DNA from: NORP181 sp047623555
Lineage (GTDB): Bacteria > Pseudomonadota > Alphaproteobacteria > Rhodobacterales > Rhodobacteraceae
Assembly (NCBI GenBank): GCA_047623555.1
Contig: JBLHMP010000067.1
Location: forward strand, 1-22,728
Direction of reading: 5' to 3'
DNA length: 22,728 nucleotides
Under the pieces are notes generated by a model. The model was not told the DNA's origin, searched no databases, and saw only the letters and a program-made list of their open reading frames with translations. The translations under genes and the position numbers were made by a program. Below are positions 15,199 through 22,609 of the stretch, piece after piece. Numbering within the stretch: the stretch's first letter is position 1; every line of letters starts with the position of its first letter.

Positions 15199-16386
15199 CT
15201 AGCCGCCCAAGCCTGCCTCGGCCTCGATCTGACGCCGTGATTTGCGCGCCCGTTCGGTGGCTGATTTTAGCTGACCACAGGCCGCCATAATATCCTCGCC
15301 ACGGGGCCGCCGCACCGGAGACGCATAGCCCGCGTCGTGAATTATTCTGGCAAAGGCATGGATGCGATTACCCGATGACCGTTCGTAGGGCGCGCCGGGC
15401 CATTCGTTGAACGGGATCAGGTTGATTTTCGCCGGAATGCCTTCGATCAATTTGATTAGCCGTCGCGCATCGTCATCGCTGTCGTTGATGCCTTTCAGCA
15501 TGACATATTCAAATGTAATCCGCTCGGAATTTGCCACTTTGGGATAGGTGCGGAGCACGTCGAGCAGTGTCGCTATGTTCCAGCGTTTGTTGATTGGCAC
15601 CAGCTTGTCGCGCACCTCATCGGTGGTGGCATGAAATGATACCGCCAGCAGGCACCCGATCTCTTGGGCTGTTCGGGCGATTTCAGGCACCACGCCAGAC
15701 GTGCTTAGGGTGATCCGCCGTCGCGACAGCGAAATCCCTTCGGGGTCCATCGCAATTTTCATCGCATCCCGGACATTTTCAAAGTTGTACAAAGGCTCGC
15801 CCATGCCCATCAGCACGATATTGGACAGAAGACGGGCGTGGGACTCTTCGGTACGTGTGCCCGGAACCGGCCATTCATCCAGTTCATCGCGTGCCAACAT
15901 CACTTGGCCGACAATTTCGCCCGCGGTCAGGTTGCGCACCAATTTCTGCGTGCCAGTATGGCAGAACGAACAGGTGAGCGTACATCCCACCTGAGAGCTG
16001 ATGCACAGCGTTCCGCGCGTTTCTTCCGGGATATAGACCACCTCGACCTCGTGGCCACCTGCGATACGAACCAGAAATTTGCGGGTACCATCTTCGCTGA
16101 CCTGGCGTGAAACGACCTCGGGGATCTCAATGACAAAATTCTCGGCCAATGATGAGCGGTAAGATTTGGCCAGATTGGTCATCTCGGCAAAATCGCGCAC
16201 GCCCCATTGGTACATCCATTGCCAAATCTGGCCGACCCGCATTTTCGCCTGTTTCTCGGGCGTTCCATGCGCAATCAAGGCGTCGCGCATTGCGGTGCGC
16301 GTCAACCCAACAAGGTTGATAGGCCCGTCAGGCAATTTGCGGGGCAGGGTCATTACATCTTGAGTGATCGGTGCCGTGGCGGACAT
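15199..16386 (-). CDS. rlmN: 23S rRNA (adenine2503-C2)-methyltransferase (also tRNA A37)
   Basis: The 395-residue radical-SAM enzyme has the cluster motif CTLTCSFC (Cys135, Cys139, Cys142) and a C-terminal catalytic cysteine, Cys370 in DIMAACGQL. Other family marks are GTLCISSQVGC, MGMGEPLYN, RRITLSTSG and SFHATTDEVR. It methylates C2 of A2503 in 23S rRNA and of A37 in some tRNAs, affecting decoding accuracy. AGGA lies 6 bases before the ATG. Its leader contains arms for a compact pseudoknot ending 3 bases before that AGGA, which may control translation. The gene lies downstream of ialB on the same strand with its own likely promoter. Confidence 0.96.
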   Translation of the reverse strand: MSATAPITQDVMTLPRKLPDGPINLVGLTRTAMRDALIAHGTPEKQAKMRVGQIWQWMYQWGVRDFAEMTNLAKSYRSSLAENFVIEIPEVVSRQVSEDGTRKFLVRIAGGHEVEVVYIPEETRGTLCISSQVGCTLTCSFCHTGTQKLVRNLTAGEIVGQVMLARDELDEWPVPGTRTEESHARLLSNIVLMGMGEPLYNFENVRDAMKIAMDPEGISLSRRRITLSTSGVVPEIARTAQEIGCLLAVSFHATTDEVRDKLVPINKRWNIATLLDVLRTYPKVANSERITFEYVMLKGINDSDDDARRLIKLIEGIPAKINLIPFNEWPGAPYERSSGNRIHAFARIIHDAGYASPVRRPRGEDIMAACGQLKSATERARKSRRQIEAEAGLGG

Positions 16387-16399
16387 CGGATTTCCTAAA

Positions 16400-16448
16400 G
16401 CGTTTCGGTTTGAGACAACATTGAACGCGAAACGCGCGCTACGTTCAA
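16400..16448 (-). promoter_or_regulatory. Candidate H-type pseudoknot in the rlmN leader
   Basis: In the minus-strand RNA, stem 1 pairs TTGAACG (16448-16442) with CGTTCAA (16427-16421), 7 bp. Its loop contains GCGTTTCG (16435-16428), which pairs with CGAAACGC (16407-16400), 8 bp. The arms at 16428 and 16427 abut with no gap, so the stems can stack; the crossing loops are 6 and 13 bases. TTT and the AGGA of rlmN (16396-16393) follow directly. This geometry is seen directly; a regulatory role is inference. Confidence 0.5.
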
Positions 16449-16479
16449 ATGGTGTATGCGTTCTGCAAAGCAGATTGCC

Positions 16480-16507
16480 CCTATACAGGGTTTTACACCG
16501 AAATCAA
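16480..16507 (-). promoter_or_regulatory. Likely sigma70-type promoter of rlmN
   Basis: On the minus strand TTGATT (16507-16502) is followed after 16 bases by TATAGG (16485-16480). A start near 16473 would produce a leader of about 87 bases that includes the whole pseudoknot-forming region. Confidence 0.4.
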
Positions 16508-16521
16508 AACAAACCTGTTAG

Positions 16522-16546
16522 GGGTAGGGTGGGTGAAAACCCACGC
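16522..16546 (+). repeat. Palindromic repeat copy B
   Basis: This matches 24 of 25 bases of the minus-strand reading of copy A and has the same GTGGGT-GAAA-ACCCAC stem. It lies 7 bases beyond the ialB stop. On the minus strand no T-run follows, so it is at best a weak terminator for ialB. Confidence 0.75.
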
Positions 16547-16553
16547 TCTCTAC

Positions 16554-17114
16554 TTAGCCGCCGCAACGTTTCTCGGCATCCTCGATCGCTGAGGTAAAAC
16601 CCAGCAGCGAAAACGTGTCTTTGGTTTGGGTGCCGCGTGATGATCGCGCCGTCAAAGTGGCCTGCGCTCCGCGCTTTAGCGCCGTGACAACCTTGGCATC
16701 GTCGCTTTCTGACGCGGGCCAGGCCCAGCCAATGTTTTCCTTGGTCTTGGGGTCAATCACGTTCTTGGTAAATAGCTCAAACTTGCTATCGCCCACCATC
16801 AACGTCACATTGGACCCTTCGGCAAAGGGATAGCCCCCAGTAAATGTCAGCTGCGCCTTAACCTTTGCCCCGGGGCGATAAAACACCATCAACAGGATGT
16901 CGCCCCGGCTTACTGCAACCACACTGCCAGCGCGTGTGTTTACAGTTTCCTTGGGTGCTGAAACGCTCCAGCACTCCTTGGGGCTGTCTTCCATAAAGAC
17001 ACTCCAGTCCGTATTGGACGAGACCCGGTTGGTGCTTTCACTCTGTGCAAATGCTGTTGTAGCCATCGTGGCCAGACATAGCCCAGCGATAATTCGGGTG
17101 TGTAATAGTCCCAT
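16554..17114 (-). CDS. Invasion associated locus B (IalB) family secreted protein
   Basis: The 186-residue protein has a Sec signal peptide, MGLLHTRIIAGLCLATMATT, with likely cleavage after AFA (residue 23). The mature part has the family features NTDWSVFMEDSPKECW near the N-terminus, VSAPKETVNTRAGSVVAVSR, GYPFAEGSNVTLMVG and the C-terminal EKRCGG. Cys48 and Cys184 are candidates for a disulfide. GGAGG lies 8 bases before the ATG. IalB was named for Bartonella erythrocyte invasion, but such proteins are widespread in free-living Alphaproteobacteria with unknown roles, so no virulence should be inferred. It diverges from the asparaginase gene. Confidence 0.85.
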   Translation of the reverse strand: MGLLHTRIIAGLCLATMATTAFAQSESTNRVSSNTDWSVFMEDSPKECWSVSAPKETVNTRAGSVVAVSRGDILLMVFYRPGAKVKAQLTFTGGYPFAEGSNVTLMVGDSKFELFTKNVIDPKTKENIGWAWPASESDDAKVVTALKRGAQATLTARSSRGTQTKDTFSLLGFTSAIEDAEKRCGG

Positions 17115-17285
17115 TTGTTCAGCCTCCAGACTGACCTTAACCTCAATTTTAAAAGCCGCCCGCGATCCTTGCCGGATCGTCCTGTTTTCGGGGCCCTGTA
17201 GCTTGCCGACACAAACATACTAACGTACCTTGCGCCATGTGCGAAAGCCCGATTGGCAGGATTTCGCCGAGATTTGAGGTGTTTT

Positions 17286-18281
17286 ATGACCCAACCTGTT
17301 CTAATGACCGAAGTCTGGCGCGGCGACCTGCTGGAAAGTCAGCATTTTGGCCATGCCATCATTTGTGATGACACGGGCCAGATTGTGCAGTCCTGGGGTA
17401 ATCCAGACGTTGTTATCTATCCACGTAGCTCCTCAAAAATGATCCAGGCTTTGCCTTTGCTGACCTCTGGGGCCGCGGATAAATACGGGCTGACATCGGA
17501 ACAACTGGCGCTGTCCTGCGCCTCCCACAATGGGGCCGCGATCCACACCGACCGCGTCAAAGCCTGGCTTGATATGTTGGGGCTGAATGACGGCGCCTTT
17601 CGCTGTGGCCCGCAAGAACCTAGCGACATTGATGCCCGTGATGACCTGATTCGCGCCCACGCCAGCCCCTGCCAGTACCACAACAACTGCTCGGGCAAAC
17701 ATTCCGGCTTCCTTACGCTCAACCAATATATGGGTGGCGGTGCGGATTACGTCGATGTTGCCCATCCAGTACAACAGGCCTGCCTTAACGCGTTTGAGGA
17801 AACCACCGGTATGACCAGCCCAGGTTTTGGCATCGACGGCTGCTCGGCGCCAAACTTCTCAACTTCAGTTCACGGCTTGGCGCGGGCGATGGCGTGGTTT
17901 GCCTCGGCTGCGGATCGTAATGACCGGGCTAGCCAGGCGGCGGTGCGGTTGGTCAATGCCATGACAATGCACCCAGATCTGGTCGCGGGCGAGGGTCGCT
18001 CTTGCACCAATCTGATGCGGGCAATGGACGGGCGTGTTGCCATCAAAACCGGAGCCGAGGCCGTGTTTGTCGCCATCATCCCGGAAAAGCGCATGGGTGT
18101 CGCCATCAAAATCACTGACGGTGCAACCCGCGCCAGCGAATGTACAATTGCCGCCATTTTGGTGAAAATGGGGGTGTTAGACGCCGATCACCCTGCCACA
18201 TTGAAATACATGAATGCTCCGGTCCTGAACCGGCGTGACTTTACCACAGGTATGATCAAACCTGCAGCGACGCTTCTATAA
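17286..18281 (+). CDS. L-asparaginase, Rhizobium etli type (PF06089)
   Basis: The 331-residue protein starts at MTQPVLMTEV, with GAGGTG 5 bases upstream; the open frame extends 11 codons further without support. It belongs to the thermolabile asparaginase II family of R. etli, unrelated to E. coli AnsA/AnsB. PRSSSKMIQ holds Ser48 and Lys51, matching the catalytic pair known in the R. etli enzyme. HNNCSGKHSG holds Cys135 and Lys138 and GIDGCSAPN holds Cys186, corresponding to its zinc-binding Cys-Lys-Cys set. No signal peptide is seen, so it is cytoplasmic. It hydrolyses asparagine to aspartate and ammonia. It diverges from ialB across 171 bases. Confidence 0.88.
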   Translation: MTQPVLMTEVWRGDLLESQHFGHAIICDDTGQIVQSWGNPDVVIYPRSSSKMIQALPLLTSGAADKYGLTSEQLALSCASHNGAAIHTDRVKAWLDMLGLNDGAFRCGPQEPSDIDARDDLIRAHASPCQYHNNCSGKHSGFLTLNQYMGGGADYVDVAHPVQQACLNAFEETTGMTSPGFGIDGCSAPNFSTSVHGLARAMAWFASAADRNDRASQAAVRLVNAMTMHPDLVAGEGRSCTNLMRAMDGRVAIKTGAEAVFVAIIPEKRMGVAIKITDGATRASECTIAAILVKMGVLDADHPATLKYMNAPVLNRRDFTTGMIKPAATLL

Positions 18282-18330
18282 AGCACCAAATTGGCTTTCT
18301 GCTTTCTGGAAATATCCCCGCCGGAGGCAT

Positions 18331-18355
18331 AAAAACAGCGGGCCATCAGGCCCGC
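18331..18355 (-). terminator. Intrinsic terminator of the ArsR/SRPBCC/YCII operon
   Basis: On the minus strand GCGGGCC-tgat-GGCCCGC forms a perfect 7-bp GC-rich stem with a 4-base loop, followed by TG and five T's. It lies 11 bases past the YCII gene stop. The same stem may also help end the asparaginase transcript, though without a T-run on that strand. Confidence 0.8.
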
Positions 18356-18366
18356 CACTCTTCACT

Positions 18367-18681
18367 TTACATCTCAACCAGTTCAGCAATTTCGACCGAT
18401 CCGCTGCCATCCACAACCATCGGGCAGCCCTTGGCCATTGTCACTGCCGCATCCATATTGGTGGCGCTGACAACAGAATACCCCGAGACCGGGTTGGCCC
18501 CGCCATCATCCGCCACGCCTGAACCGCTGACGGTTTTGGACAGGCCCACAGGCGCTCCGGGTTGCACGATGGCGTGACCCAAGCCGCCGAACCATGCGCC
18601 CCATGCGGCTATGACTTTTTCGCCTTCTTCCGGGGTCTCCGGCGATTTTCCGCCATGATACGCAAAGATAAATTGTGTCAT
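18367..18681 (-). CDS. YCII-related domain protein
   Basis: The 104-residue protein starts at MTQFIFAYHGG; GGGAGA lies upstream and the longer open frame overlaps the preceding gene. It has the YCII/DGPF-like alpha-beta fold: an N-terminal strand with YHGGKSPETPEEGEKV, a WGAWFGGLG segment and a C-terminal DAAVTMAKGCP stretch followed by VEIAELVEM. Catalytic activity is not established for this family. It is the third gene of an operon with an ArsR repressor and an SRPBCC protein, 25 bases after the latter. This trio is common in Proteobacteria and may act on a small organic compound, but no substrate is known to me. Confidence 0.8.
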   Translation of the reverse strand: MTQFIFAYHGGKSPETPEEGEKVIAAWGAWFGGLGHAIVQPGAPVGLSKTVSGSGVADDGGANPVSGYSVVSATNMDAAVTMAKGCPMVVDGSGSVEIAELVEM

Positions 18682-18706
18682 TTGATCGTCTCCCTTGGTT
18701 GAAAAA

Positions 18707-19132
18707 TTACTCGATAATCGTCGCCATTTTATTGAACGTCGAAATCCAGCCCTGCTCATGCCGGGCCGACTGTTCACTGTCGTCCAGATCGCGGTGATCC
18801 AGCAGCAATCGCGCGCCGATTTTGGTGGGCACGACGGTTAGCGTTACATGGCTTTCCGCCCCGCGCGCGCCATCCTCGTCATGCCAGCCCCAGGTAAGCC
18901 CAACCGACCGGGGCGGGTCGACATGGGTCACATGCCCGGACACCTTCACGCGCATCGTGTCATTGCTCATCACTGCATACCACGGACCTGTCTGGCTGAA
19001 ATCCAACGCAGATTCAGCCACTTTCATGCCTTCGGGACCAAACCATTGCAGCACTTTGCCCTTGCTGCTAATCCAGTCAAACAACTGCTCGGCAGGGATA
19101 TCAAATTCTCGCTCAAGGCTCAGATCGGTCAT
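18707..19132 (-). CDS. SRPBCC / AHSA1-like domain protein
   Basis: The 141-residue protein has the helix-grip fold of Hsp90-activator-homology-1 relatives. It starts LEREFDIPAEQLFDWISS, with KVLQWFGPEGM, the GPWYAVM strand, VTHVDPPRSVGLTWGW and a C-terminal helix ending in EQGWISTFNKMATIIE. The fold forms a hydrophobic pocket that binds small ligands. The start codon overlaps the stop of the arsR-type gene by four bases (ATGA), giving coupling. In such operons the protein is often thought to be the ligand-binding or detoxifying member; function is otherwise unknown. Confidence 0.85.
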   Translation of the reverse strand: MTDLSLEREFDIPAEQLFDWISSKGKVLQWFGPEGMKVAESALDFSQTGPWYAVMSNDTMRVKVSGHVTHVDPPRSVGLTWGWHDEDGARGAESHVTLTVVPTKIGARLLLDHRDLDDSEQSARHEQGWISTFNKMATIIE

Positions 19133-19458
19133 CTGGGCACCTCCTCATCTAATGAAATTGCCGCCTCAAGCCGGTCCAGACTGCTTTCCCAAAACGCCCG
19201 CCGTGACAGGGTCCAGTCGGCAATGGCCCGCAATCCATCTGGGCGCACGGAATAATACCGCTTGGTGCCAACGGCGCGGTTCGTTACCAGCCCGGCATCG
19301 CGTAACACCTTTAAATGTCGTGAAATCGCTGGGGCGGTCATGCCTGTGCCTGCAACCAGTTCCCCGGCCAGGGTCTCTCCATGATCCATCAAGTGTTCTA
19401 CGATCCCGAAACGGGTCGAATCAGATAGGGCAGAAAAGGCAAAAGTCAGAGTATTCAT
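19129..19458 (-). CDS. ArsR family transcriptional regulator
   Basis: The 109-residue winged-helix protein opens with FSALSDSTRFGIVEHLMDHG, continues with the recognition helix region TAPAISRHLKVLRDAGLV and has a wing GTKRYYSV. The metal-binding ELCVCDL box of classical ArsR/SmtB is absent, so it belongs to the group that controls SRPBCC-type genes rather than metal resistance. It is the first gene of the three-gene unit. A near-perfect palindrome sits a few bases upstream of its start and probably serves as its operator, giving autorepression. Confidence 0.87.
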   Translation of the reverse strand: MNTLTFAFSALSDSTRFGIVEHLMDHGETLAGELVAGTGMTAPAISRHLKVLRDAGLVTNRAVGTKRYYSVRPDGLRAIADWTLSRRAFWESSLDRLEAAISLDEEVPR

Positions 19459-19462
19459 GCAA

Positions 19463-19488
19463 TTTAATTAACGTGATCGTTAATTAAA
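19463..19488. promoter_or_regulatory. Operator palindrome of the ArsR-type regulator
   Basis: TTTAATTAACG and CGTTAATTAAA form perfect 11-base arms around TGAT. The dyad ends four bases before the ArsR start codon, so binding would block transcription start or the ribosome site. The whole gap between serB and this operon is only 43 bases. Confidence 0.7.
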
Positions 19489-19501
19489 GGAAGTGTTAAT
19501 T

Positions 19502-20380
19502 CTAAAGCCCCAAAAATTCATCGCGCCCATAGCCCTGCAGATACAACAAAGCTGTCAAATCCCCATGGTTGATCCGCACGTCACATTGCGCCGCCACCGA
19601 TGGCTTGGCATGCAGCGCAACACCGGTTCCGGCACGCTCCAACATGCCCAGATCATTGGCCCCATCGCCAACGGCCAGAACATCCGCATCACTCAATCCC
19701 AACCTGGCAGTGATCTGCTCCAAGGCATCAACCTTGGCGGCACGGCCCAGAATCGGCATTTCGACTTTGCCTGTCAGGACGCCACTCTCGACTAACAAAC
19801 TGTTGGCCCGGTTCTCGTCAAACCCCAACTGCGCCGCCACAGATTGTGTGAACGCGGTAAATCCGCCGGATACCAATGCCGCATAGCCACCATTGGCTTT
19901 CATCGTTGCCAGCAGCGCCTTGCCTCCGGGCATCAGCGTAATCCGCTCGGCCAAAACCAAAGCAATCACGCCTTCATCCAAGCCACCCAACAGAGCGACC
20001 CGCTCAATCAACGCCGCGTCAAAGTCCAGCTCACCATTCATCGCGCGCGCCGTGATGCCGCGCACATGATCACCAACCCCGGCCTCGTCCGCCAGCTCGT
20101 CGATGCATTCCTGCTCGATCATGGTGCTGTCCATGTCCGCCAACAGCATCGCCTTGCGACGCCCCTTGGTCGGCTGGATAACCAGATCAACAGCCATACC
20201 CTGTAGGTCGGCCCATACCTCCCACTGGTTGGCTGGCATTTGGTCAACACTAAATTCCGCCGCCTCATCCGGAGCCAGCCAAACTGCATCACCGCCGCCC
20301 CAGGCATTGCGCAGCGATTCAACAAGTGCCGAATCAAGCGCCGGATTTTTTGGCGCACAAAGCAAAGTAGCCGTGAACAA
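19502..20380 (-). CDS. serB: Phosphoserine phosphatase
   Basis: The 292-residue protein has an N-terminal ACT-like part (1-75) and a HAD phosphatase domain. DMDST (82-86) provides the nucleophile Asp82 and the acid Asp84, VSGGF is motif II, the lysine lies in GRAAKVDALEQ and VGDGANDLGML holds the magnesium-binding aspartates. It makes serine from phosphoserine, the last step of the phosphorylated pathway. The start is TTG with AAGGAA about 8 bases upstream; no in-frame ATG lies nearby. The stop is only 43 bases before the ArsR operon on the same strand, so read-through into it is possible. Confidence 0.93.
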   Translation of the reverse strand: MFTATLLCAPKNPALDSALVESLRNAWGGGDAVWLAPDEAAEFSVDQMPANQWEVWADLQGMAVDLVIQPTKGRRKAMLLADMDSTMIEQECIDELADEAGVGDHVRGITARAMNGELDFDAALIERVALLGGLDEGVIALVLAERITLMPGGKALLATMKANGGYAALVSGGFTAFTQSVAAQLGFDENRANSLLVESGVLTGKVEMPILGRAAKVDALEQITARLGLSDADVLAVGDGANDLGMLERAGTGVALHAKPSVAAQCDVRINHGDLTALLYLQGYGRDEFLGL

Positions 20381-20420
20381 TGAATTCGTTCCTTCTCAAA
20401 ACCGATCGGCAACAAAGCAC

Positions 20421-20451
20421 CCGGTGGCATTTGGCCCCGGTGGCATTTGGC
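20421..20451. repeat. Direct duplication of 15 bases
   Basis: CCGGTGGCATTTGGC occurs at 20421-20435 and again at 20437-20451, one base apart. The second copy runs into palindromic repeat C, so it may be a slippage product next to that element in the serB leader. Confidence 0.75.
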
Positions 20452-20474
20452 GTAGAGTGGGTGATAACCCACGC
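20450..20474 (+). repeat. Palindromic repeat copy C
   Basis: It matches 23 of 25 bases of copy A, with the stem GTGGGT-GATA-ACCCAC. It lies 8 bases beyond the stop of the metallo-hydrolase gene, in the same orientation and almost the same distance as copy B beyond ialB. It separates that gene from serB. Confidence 0.75.
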
Positions 20475-20482
20475 TCCTCACC

Positions 20483-21373
20483 TCAGCCAAATTGCATATG
20501 CGCCGGTATATAGCGATAGCCATCACCGTCATGGACCATATGCCCCAGCCCCGGAAACGGCAGATGATAACCCAGCACAAACAGCTGTTCACGCGCGGCC
20601 AGTTCCAACATCCGACGACGGGATTTCACGCCCAAAACCGGGTCGTAGTCCACGTGAAACTGCCAGTCCGGGTTCGGGCAGACCAACGCGTATTGATGAC
20701 AAACATCGCCAAGGTTCAACATTTTCACCCCGGCGGATTCAATCATCTGCGACATGTGCCCAATCGTATGTCCCGGCGTAGCAATCGCGGTGATCCCCGG
20801 CACAATCACCTCGCCATCCACAACAAAGCGCAACTGATCCCGGCAGCCGGTTAAGCAGCGAATTGAGCCTCTAACCACATCCGGACGCGCCGCAGGGTCG
20901 CTCAGTTTGGCCTCATCGGTCCAGAAATCAAAATCCGCCCGCGACAGGCAGATTGAGGCATTTGGAAAAGTGGGCTGCCCCGCATCATCCAGTAACCCCC
21001 AGGTATGATCGGCGTGGGCATGGGTCAGAATAACCGTATCAATGTCACGCGGATCAATGCCCGCCGCCGCCATATTGCCCAGCAACCGACCCGAATGTGG
21101 GCCAAACAATGAACTCGTCCCCATGCCGGTATCAAACAGCACCAAATGCGCGCCCGTATTCAATACCAGCGCATTTTCGGCCAAAACCATCGGATCGCAT
21201 TGCAGGAATTCCGCCGCAAACAATCGGCGCACCTCATCCTTGGGCGCGTTGGGAAATAGCTGGGTCGCATCGCCAAGCTCAAGCGTGCCGTCCGAAACCA
21301 CCGTTGCCTCAAAATCACCAATGTCAAAACGATACCACGCCGCTGGACGAACCCTTAATTTTGCTGCAGACAT
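20483..21373 (-). CDS. MBL-fold metallo-hydrolase
   Basis: The 296-residue protein has the metal motif HAHADH (118-123) after TVILT, a second histidine in TPGHTIGH, an aspartate in NLGDVCHQ and a final histidine in LGYHLPFPG, the complete metallo-beta-lactamase-fold set for two metals. LFDTGMGTSSLFGP and the C-terminal GYRYIPA resemble the lactonase-like YtnP/AttM-related group, which includes acyl-homoserine-lactone-degrading enzymes, but substrate specificity cannot be assigned. There is no clear signal peptide. It follows the luciferase-like gene by 15 bases and is very likely co-transcribed with it. Confidence 0.85.
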   Translation of the reverse strand: MSAAKLRVRPAAWYRFDIGDFEATVVSDGTLELGDATQLFPNAPKDEVRRLFAAEFLQCDPMVLAENALVLNTGAHLVLFDTGMGTSSLFGPHSGRLLGNMAAAGIDPRDIDTVILTHAHADHTWGLLDDAGQPTFPNASICLSRADFDFWTDEAKLSDPAARPDVVRGSIRCLTGCRDQLRFVVDGEVIVPGITAIATPGHTIGHMSQMIESAGVKMLNLGDVCHQYALVCPNPDWQFHVDYDPVLGVKSRRRMLELAAREQLFVLGYHLPFPGLGHMVHDGDGYRYIPAHMQFG

Positions 21374-21388
21374 AAATTTGCCCCTTAA

Positions 21389-22378
21389 CTATCCAATCCG
21401 CTTCAATATCTCTGCCGCGATTTCAAACGACCCAAGCCGGGCGGAATGGTCGTGCATTTGACCGGTCAGGATCACCTCGTCCGGTTCATAGCGGCCCAGC
21501 AGTGCGCGCAATTCCTGCTCTACTGTTTCCGGCGACCCGACAGCCGAACAGGACAGCGCCTGATTAACCATGCGCAACATCATCGGGTCCAGATGATCCT
21601 CAATCCGGTCCACCGGCGTTGGCAAAGGTCCGGGGCGACCACTGCGCAGATTGGCAAACCCCTGCTGCATAGACGATTTCAGGCGTAATCCGGTCGTATC
21701 ATCCGCCCCGGCAAACACATTGATCGCCAACATAAAGCGCGGTCTGTCCAGATGTTCGGACGCCCGGAACGTTTTGCGATAAACCTCAAGCGCCTGATCC
21801 AGATCACCCGGCGCAAAATGCGAGGCGAACGCATAAGGCAGCCCCAGATGCGCCGCCAATTGGGCGCCATACAGGCTCGATCCCAGTATCCAGACCGGCA
21901 CATGGGTGCCAATACCAGGAAAGGCGCGCACCTGCGGGTTGGGTGGTGCGTCGGCAAAATAGTCGAGCAATTCAACCACATCGTTCGGAAACCCGTCGGC
22001 ATCCTCTAGCGTCCGGCGCAAAGCCCGCGCCGTTGCCATGTCTGTGCCCGGAGCGCGACCAATGCCAAGGTCGATACGGTCGGGGTACAAAGTCGCCAAC
22101 GTGCCGTAATGTTCGGCAATGATCAAAGGCGCATGGTTGGGCAGCATGACGCCCCCAGACCCAACCCGGATCGTCGACGTACCCCCGGCCACATGGCCGA
22201 TCAACACGGATGTGGCGGCGCTGGCGATGCCGGACATGTTGTGATGTTCGGCCATCCAAAACCGGTGATAGCCCCAGCTTTCGGCATGGCGGGCAAGGTC
22301 CAGAGTGTTGCGCAATGCGTCCGCCGTTGTCAGCCCCTCAGGGACCGGTGAAAGATCCAAAACCGAAAATGGTGTCAT
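21389..22378 (-). CDS. Luciferase-like (LLM class) flavin-dependent oxidoreductase
   Basis: The 329-residue TIM-barrel protein starts at MTPFSVLDLSPVPEG; the open frame has 17 further upstream codons that do not fit the family start. WGYHRFWMAEHHNM near residues 36-49, GGVMLPNHAPL and DLGIGRAPGTD are hallmarks of the MsnO8-like subgroup. It would use reduced flavin and oxygen to oxidise an unknown organic substrate; the name does not imply light emission. Only a weak GGGAT lies before the start. It heads a likely transcript with the metallo-hydrolase and possibly serB. Confidence 0.87.
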   Translation of the reverse strand: MTPFSVLDLSPVPEGLTTADALRNTLDLARHAESWGYHRFWMAEHHNMSGIASAATSVLIGHVAGGTSTIRVGSGGVMLPNHAPLIIAEHYGTLATLYPDRIDLGIGRAPGTDMATARALRRTLEDADGFPNDVVELLDYFADAPPNPQVRAFPGIGTHVPVWILGSSLYGAQLAAHLGLPYAFASHFAPGDLDQALEVYRKTFRASEHLDRPRFMLAINVFAGADDTTGLRLKSSMQQGFANLRSGRPGPLPTPVDRIEDHLDPMMLRMVNQALSCSAVGSPETVEQELRALLGRYEPDEVILTGQMHDHSARLGSFEIAAEILKRIG

Positions 22379-22609
22379 GCGATTATCCCAGATATTTGCG
22401 TCGCCGCAGAGTGGCGCGCGCGCCGACATTTGTCCACGTGGTTTGATCGGATAAATCCGCCGTGTGGGTCAAGTTCACTGGGTTTCAGATTGGTTAATCC
22501 GGCGCGTCAAATTGCCAAATTCGGCCGCTAAAACGATTTCTTGTTAGAATTTTAGATATATACTGCGACTCCTTAAGAACCCGAAGAGGTTGTTGATGTT
22601 TGAGGGGAA
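22379..22609. other. 231-base spacer before the transposase
   Basis: No gene is supported. A CCACGTGG palindrome lies at 22434-22441 and an AT-rich stretch TAGATATATACT at 22553-22564 could be a -10 region. The left end of the IS element should lie here, but I could not fix its inverted repeat without the other end. Confidence 0.4.

Noticed and set aside
17163..17179. CGATCC-N5-GGATCG dyad between ialB and the asparaginase gene as an operator
   Set aside because: A single 6-base-arm dyad with no promoter elements clearly placed around it and no local regulator gene; too little to call.
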